Of a DNA stretch of 17,498 nt, positions 13,797-17,498 are shown in pieces (the stretch's first letter is position 1; each line of letters opens with the position of its first letter). The translations under genes and the position numbers were made by a program. This DNA is from Roseomonas xinghualingensis (GTDB lineage Bacteria; Pseudomonadota; Alphaproteobacteria; Acetobacterales; Acetobacteraceae), in contig NZ_JAOXLP010000053.1 in NCBI RefSeq assembly GCF_025791835.1, forward strand, positions 1 through 17,498. The letters are read 5' to 3'. The notes under the pieces were generated by a model, which made no database searches, was not told the DNA's origin, and was given only the letters and a program-made list of their open reading frames with translations.

Positions 13797-15124
13797 AGGT
13801 CCGCTTCGCCCCCAGCCCCACCGGCTGGCTGCATGTCGGCAATGCCCGCCCCGCCCTGGCCAACTGGCTGGAGGCGCGCAAGCGCGGCGGCACTTTCATC
13901 CTGCGCCTGGACGACACGGATACTGGCCGCTCCAAGCCCGAATACGCCCAGGGCATCGAGGAGGACCTGCGCTGGCTCGGCCTCGACTGGGACGAGTTCT
14001 TCCGCCAGTCCGACCGGCTGGACCGCTACGCGGCCGCCGCCGAAGTGCTGAAGAAGAAGGGCCTGCTCTATCCCTGCTTCGAGAGCGAGGATGAGCTGAA
14101 CTTCAAGCGCGAGCAGCGCCGCAAGCAGGGCCGCGCCCCGATCTATGACCGTGGCGCCCTGAAGATGACGCAGGAGCAGCTTGAGCGCGCCCTGGCCAAC
14201 GGCAAGCAGCCCTATTACCGCTTCAAGCTGAACACCCGCACCGTCTCCTGGCGCGACGGCGTGCTGGGCGAGCGCAATGTGAAGCTGCCCAGCCTGTCGG
14301 ATCCCGTGCTGGTCCGCGCCGACGGCTCCTTCCTCTACACCTTCACCTCGGTCGTGGATGACCTGGAGACGGGCATCACCCACATTATCCGGGGCGAGGA
14401 CCACGTTACCAACACCGGCATCCAGATCGATATCATCGAGGCGCTGTCCGGCCGCCCCAACCGCATCCATTTCGCGCATATGCCGCTGCTGATGGATGCG
14501 GAGGGCGGGCAGCTCTCCAAGCGTCTCGGCAGCATCTCGCTCCGCCAGTTCCGGCGCGATGGCATCGAGCCCGCGGCCATCACCGGCTATCTCTCAGCGC
14601 TCGGCACCTCGCGCGATCCCGTCGCCGCCGCGCCGCGCGACCTGATCGCGGATTGGGACATCACCCGCGTCTCCCATTCCCCCGCGCGCTTCGATACGAA
14701 GCAGCTTCTCGCCCTCAACCGGAAGTACCTGCACGCGCTGGACTTCGAGCAGGTGAAGGATCGCCTTCCGGAAGGCGCGGACGAGGAATTCTGGCTCGCC
14801 ATCCGCGGCAATCTCGACCTGCTGCCCGAGGCGCGCGACTGGTTCGACGTGGTGAGCGGTGACATCACCGTGCCCGAGCAGCCCGAGGAAGCCGAAGTCC
14901 TGAAGGCCGCGCTCGAAACCCTGCCCGACGGTTCCTGGGACGCCACCACCTGGCCGGCCTGGGCGGCCGCCATCGGTGCCGCCACGGGCCGCAAGGGCAA
15001 ACCCCTCTTCCTCCCCCTGCGGCGCGCGCTGACGGGCGAGGAACACGGCCCCGACCTCAAGACCTTCCTGCCGCTGATCGGCCGCGACCGCGCGGCTGTC
15101 CGCCTGCAACGCTCCCTCGGCTGA
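13793..15124 (+). CDS. gltX: Glutamyl-tRNA synthetase
   Basis: 443 residues, in the range of bacterial GluRS. It charges tRNA(Glu), and in many alphaproteobacteria one GluRS also charges tRNA(Gln) for the amidotransferase route. The class I signatures are present: FAPSPTGWLHVGN (HIGH box, His14), LRLDDTDTGRS, the tRNA-end-binding region, DLETGITHIIRGEDHVTNT, and QLSKRLGS (the KMSKS-equivalent loop, Lys243). The last third is the helical anticodon-binding domain, ending HGPDLKTFLPLIGRDRAAVRL. Alphaproteobacteria often carry two gltX copies; which type this is cannot be settled by eye. The start overlaps the preceding stop (ATGA), with GGAG (13779-13782) about 10 nt upstream. cysS follows after 5 nt. 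Confidence 0.95.
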   Translation: MKVRFAPSPTGWLHVGNARPALANWLEARKRGGTFILRLDDTDTGRSKPEYAQGIEEDLRWLGLDWDEFFRQSDRLDRYAAAAEVLKKKGLLYPCFESEDELNFKREQRRKQGRAPIYDRGALKMTQEQLERALANGKQPYYRFKLNTRTVSWRDGVLGERNVKLPSLSDPVLVRADGSFLYTFTSVVDDLETGITHIIRGEDHVTNTGIQIDIIEALSGRPNRIHFAHMPLLMDAEGGQLSKRLGSISLRQFRRDGIEPAAITGYLSALGTSRDPVAAAPRDLIADWDITRVSHSPARFDTKQLLALNRKYLHALDFEQVKDRLPEGADEEFWLAIRGNLDLLPEARDWFDVVSGDITVPEQPEEAEVLKAALETLPDGSWDATTWPAWAAAIGAATGRKGKPLFLPLRRALTGEEHGPDLKTFLPLIGRDRAAVRLQRSLG

Positions 15125-15129
15125 ACCTG

Positions 15130-16557
15130 ATGCAACTCCATTTCCACGACAGCGCCCGCCGGCAGAAGGTTCCCTTCCAGCCGATCGATCCTAACCACGT
15201 GCGCCTCTATGTCTGCGGGCCCACGGTCTATGACCTGGCGCATCTCGGCAACGCGCGCCCGAATGTCGTCTTCGACGTGCTCGCGCGCCTGCTGCGCCGC
15301 GAGTTCCCGCGCGTCACCTATGTCCGCAACATCACGGACGTGGACGACAAGATCAACGCGCGCTCGCGCGAGAGCGGCGAGCCGATTTCGGCCATCACCG
15401 CGCGCACCACGGCGGATTTCCACGCCGACATGGCGGCGCTGAACTGCCTTCCGCCCGATGTCGAGCCGCGCGCGACCGCCAGCATCCCGGAGATGATCAC
15501 GCTCATCGAGCGCCTGATCGCCAATGGCCATGCCTATGCCGCCGAGGGCCATGTGCTCTTCAGCGTCGCGTCCTACCCCGATTACGGCAAGCTCTCAGGC
15601 CGTAGCCCCGACGAGCTTCTCGCCGGGGCGCGCGTCGATGTCGCACCCTACAAGCGCGATCCCGGCGACTTCGTCCTCTGGAAGCCTTCCGACGACACAA
15701 CCCCCGGCTGGGATTCCCCCTGGGGCCGCGGCCGCCCCGGCTGGCACATCGAGTGCTCCGCCATGTCCTGGAAGCATCTGGGCGAGGATTTCGATATCCA
15801 TGGCGGCGGGCACGACCTGATCTTCCCGCACCACGAGAATGAGGTGGCGCAATCCTGCTGCGCCTTCCCCGGCAGCCACTTCGCGCATCTGTGGATGCAT
15901 AACGGCATGCTGCTCGTGAACGGCGAGAAGATGTCGAAGTCCCTCGGCAACTTCCTCACCCTGCGCGACATCCTCTCCCGCGGTCCCTGGGCCGGCGAGG
16001 CCTTCCGCCTGCTGCTGCTCAAGACCCATTACCGCGCCGCCCTGGACTACACCGCCGAACGCCTGGACGAGGCCCGCGCCGAGCTGGACGACCACTACGC
16101 CCTTCTCGCCCGCGACCTCCCCGAGCCGGAGGAGGGCGATGAAACCGTCGCCGACATGGTCGCCTGGGCATTGGAACCCCTGGCCGACGACCTGAACACG
16201 CCCCTGGTCATCGCCCGCCTCCGCGACCTGCGCGCGCTGGAGAATGTGATGCAGGTCGGCGGCTCCATGACCACCGTGCTCTCCCGGTCCGGCCGCGACT
16301 GGAAGCCGAAGCCCGGCCAGGCGGGCGCCGCGCTGCGCCTGGCCGCCAATGTCATCGGCCTGCTCCCCTCTGACCCCATGGCCTGGCGCCAGGGCGGGGC
16401 AGGGGACGACGCGGAGATCGAGGCCGCCATCCAGGCCCGTCTTGCCGCCCGCGCCGCCAGGGACTGGGCCGAGGCCGACCGCATCCGCGCCGAGCTGGCG
16501 TCCAAGGGCATCCTGCTTGAGGACGGCAAGGGCACCACCACCTGGCGGCGTGCCTGA
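15130..16557 (+). CDS. cysS: Cysteinyl-tRNA synthetase
   Basis: 475 residues, normal length. It attaches cysteine to tRNA(Cys). The zinc ligands Cys29, Cys209, His234 and Glu238 occur at nearly the same positions as in the E. coli enzyme, within YVCGPTVYD, HIECSAM and HHENE. The HIGH box reads HLGN (38-41) and the KMSKS loop is intact at 267-271 (EKMSKSLGNF). RNITDVDDKIN and FDIHGGGHDLIFPHHENE are further CysRS hallmarks. The C-terminal helical and tRNA-binding region ends ADRIRAELASKGILLEDG, followed by GTTTWRR, as expected. It lies 5 nt after gltX with no strong ribosome-binding site of its own, suggesting coupled expression, and is followed by two hairpins marking the end of the operon. 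Confidence 0.96.
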   Translation: MQLHFHDSARRQKVPFQPIDPNHVRLYVCGPTVYDLAHLGNARPNVVFDVLARLLRREFPRVTYVRNITDVDDKINARSRESGEPISAITARTTADFHADMAALNCLPPDVEPRATASIPEMITLIERLIANGHAYAAEGHVLFSVASYPDYGKLSGRSPDELLAGARVDVAPYKRDPGDFVLWKPSDDTTPGWDSPWGRGRPGWHIECSAMSWKHLGEDFDIHGGGHDLIFPHHENEVAQSCCAFPGSHFAHLWMHNGMLLVNGEKMSKSLGNFLTLRDILSRGPWAGEAFRLLLLKTHYRAALDYTAERLDEARAELDDHYALLARDLPEPEEGDETVADMVAWALEPLADDLNTPLVIARLRDLRALENVMQVGGSMTTVLSRSGRDWKPKPGQAGAALRLAANVIGLLPSDPMAWRQGGAGDDAEIEAAIQARLAARAARDWAEADRIRAELASKGILLEDGKGTTTWRRA

Positions 16558-16561
16558 CAAA

Positions 16562-16596
16562 GGGCGGGGGCGCCCGGCGCGGGGCTGAACCCGCCC
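16562..16596 (+). terminator. First hairpin after cysS
   Basis: GGGCGGG (16562-16568) pairs with CCCGCCC (16590-16596), with an alternative inner stem GCGGG/CCCGC. It starts 4 nt after the cysS stop. No T-tract. Confidence 0.45.
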
Positions 16597-16610
16597 TGGG
16601 CACCGGCCTG

Positions 16611-16639
16611 GCGCGATGGCAGCGGCACTGCCATCGCGC
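16611..16639 (+). terminator. Second, perfect hairpin after cysS
   Basis: GCGCGATGGCAG and CTGCCATCGCGC form a perfect 12-bp stem around a 5-nt loop. It lies 53 nt beyond the cysS stop and before the next gene, fitting a terminator or an mRNA 3'-end stabilising stem. Confidence 0.6.
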
Positions 16640-16717
16640 GCGTGCTACGGATGTTCGGAGGGGTCGTGGGGGCGAGATGCCATCGGCCCACAACGTCCAG
16701 CAAGGAGGCTTGGCCCT

Positions 16718-16918
16718 GTGATCACGCGTCAGCCGAATGAAGTCGAGCGCCTTTCGCGTGAAGGCGAGGAAGACCGGCGTCACTATGAGCGGATCGCCAA
16801 TGCCGGCGCGGACCTCATGAGCCGCCTGCATGCGATGGTTGCGGCCGGCGCGTTGAAAGCCTTCCCCGAAATGGAAGCCATGGAGATCGCCCTGGCCGAT
16901 CGGGACGGGGAACCCTAG
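16718..16918 (+). CDS. Small hypothetical protein
   Basis: 66 residues from GTG 16718, chosen because AAGGAGG (16702-16708) lies 9 nt upstream; the in-frame ATG at 16616 falls inside a hairpin. The protein is charged and probably helical: NEVERLSREGEEDRRHYERI followed by ANAGADLMSRLHAMVAAGAL. There is no signal peptide, membrane segment or cysteine. I do not recognise the family. The good ribosome-binding site and consistent codon use support a real gene. Confidence 0.6.
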   Translation: MITRQPNEVERLSREGEEDRRHYERIANAGADLMSRLHAMVAAGALKAFPEMEAMEIALADRDGEP

Positions 16919-16974
16919 CTGCCCGGCCGCAGCGTCATGCCGGAAACGTGCGCCCACGCAGCACGCAAAGGGCC

Positions 16975-16980
16975 TAGGCT
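16975..16980 (+). promoter_or_regulatory. Candidate -10 element before the DUF1488-like gene
   Basis: TAGGCT lies 5 nt before the ATG at 16986, within the context CTAGGCTG that is also found before the NadE-like gene at 11963-11970. The gap has no ribosome-binding site, so the transcript may be leaderless. Confidence 0.3.
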
Positions 16981-16985
16981 GGCTG

Positions 16986-17375
16986 ATGGCTCACGACAAT
17001 CAAACCTTCCCATTCGAAGCCTCCGGGCAGGCACCACAAGGTACCCATCCGGCGGCGGCCAATCAGCCTCTGTCGCTCCGATCGCCCCGGTGGCTCCATG
17101 ACCGGATCCTGTTCGAGATCGAGGAACGCGGCACCGCGATCGCCTGCTCCATCTCGAAGGCCGCCGTTCAGGACGCATGCGGGCGCTACTCCAACCTGCC
17201 GCGTGACGTCATGTCCGAATTCCTTCGCCTTCGGCCAAGGATCGAAGAGGTCGCGCTCGCCAAGCTCCGCGAACGTTCGGGCAGCGTGGAAGGGCCGGTC
17301 CATGTCTGGTCCGCCGATCTCGACGACGATCCGGAGCCGCCGGGCGAGGCGAGCCAGGCCGCAATCCAGCCCTAG
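16986..17375 (+). CDS. DUF1488-like small protein
   Basis: 129 residues. The central part (about residues 40-95) reads ILFEIEERGTAIACSISK, AAVQDACGRY, then SEFLRLRPRIEEVALAKL, which resembles the DUF1488 pattern: a short beta-hairpin with a C-x-I-S motif followed by helices ending in F-x-x-x-R-x-x-I-E-x-x-A. The N-terminal 35 residues are low in structure, and the C-terminus is acidic and proline-rich (DDDPEPPGEAS). Function is unknown for this family. The stop codon TAG coincides with the inferred edge of an IS630-type element, so the last residues may have been altered by the insertion. Start choice rests on the first ATG of the frame; no ribosome-binding site is seen. Confidence 0.65.
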   Translation: MAHDNQTFPFEASGQAPQGTHPAAANQPLSLRSPRWLHDRILFEIEERGTAIACSISKAAVQDACGRYSNLPRDVMSEFLRLRPRIEEVALAKLRERSGSVEGPVHVWSADLDDDPEPPGEASQAAIQP

Positions 17376-17498
17376 AGCAGACTCCGTTCATTCGGGTTCA
17401 TAGCCGGCGGCTGTGAAGAGGTTGGCGCACTCGGCTGGTGTGAACTGGGGGAGTGCGGTCCCGATGACGGTCCAGAGGTCGTCGAGGTTGCGGGCGGC
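17373..17498 (-). mobile_element. IS630-family insertion sequence, one end, continues beyond window
   Basis: The transposase C-terminus reads toward this edge, so the end of the element must lie between its stop (17388) and the DUF1488-like gene. The TA at 17373-17374 fits the TA target that IS630 elements duplicate. The exact boundary and terminal inverted repeat cannot be confirmed without the other end. Confidence 0.6.
17388..17498 (-). CDS. IS630-family transposase, C-terminal fragment
   Basis: The last 36 codons of a minus-strand gene cut by the window edge; the stop is at 17388-17390. The visible sequence ARNLDDLWTVIGTALPQF followed by TPAECANLFTAAGYEPE matches the C-terminus typical of alphaproteobacterial IS630 transposases (NLxxLWxxIGxxLxxFTPxECxNxFxAAGY). 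The DDE catalytic residues are outside the window, so activity cannot be judged. Confidence 0.8.
   Translation of the reverse strand, partial: AARNLDDLWTVIGTALPQFTPAECANLFTAAGYEPE

Noticed and set aside
14505..14525. Gln in place of the first Lys of the KMSKS-type loop in gltX as an inactivating change
   Set aside because: Variation at this position is common among alphaproteobacterial GluRS, and the LSKR core with the second Lys is intact.

Overview
The window is high-GC DNA (about two thirds G+C or more by eye) from what looks like an alphaproteobacterium, most likely an Acetobacteraceae (Roseomonas-like) relative. This rests on the GC-rich codon use, an orphan Bug-type periplasmic receptor, a class II DAHP synthase, and gltX and cysS relatives of alphaproteobacterial type. 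Taxonomy is inference only. I see no rRNA, tRNA or CRISPR array.

Left part (1-4733): the 3' end of glmS faces a secreted cupin across a strong bidirectional hairpin. A minus-strand operon fah / cyclase-family hydrolase / Bug receptor follows (3983 down to 914). It looks like an uptake-plus-hydrolysis unit for an aromatic-derived or beta-diketo carboxylate. A divergent GntR/FCD regulator at 4038-4733 shares an AT-rich promoter with it and is the obvious candidate controller.

Middle part (4734-9260): a small four-cysteine protein (minus strand) is divergent from gabD, a succinate-semialdehyde dehydrogenase. The AT-rich gap between them holds two palindromes. Then come a small three-helix membrane protein, glutathione reductase (gor) and a small exported protein.

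Right part (9286-16639): a long plus-strand run contains class II DAHP synthase, nicotinate phosphoribosyltransferase, a degenerate NAD synthetase homologue, a small acidic protein, gltX and cysS. The first two genes are 2 nt apart. The NadE-like gene, the small gene and gltX are joined by two ATGA stop/start overlaps, and cysS follows after 5 nt. The NadE-like protein keeps the backbone and C-terminal signature of glutamine-dependent NAD synthetase but has lost key residues of both active sites. It is the most unusual object in the window: an apparent double pseudoenzyme beside an NAD-salvage enzyme and co-transcribed with tRNA synthetases.

Right edge (16640-17498): two small genes, one resembling DUF1488, then the 3' end of an IS630-family transposase whose insertion may have set the stop codon of the preceding gene.
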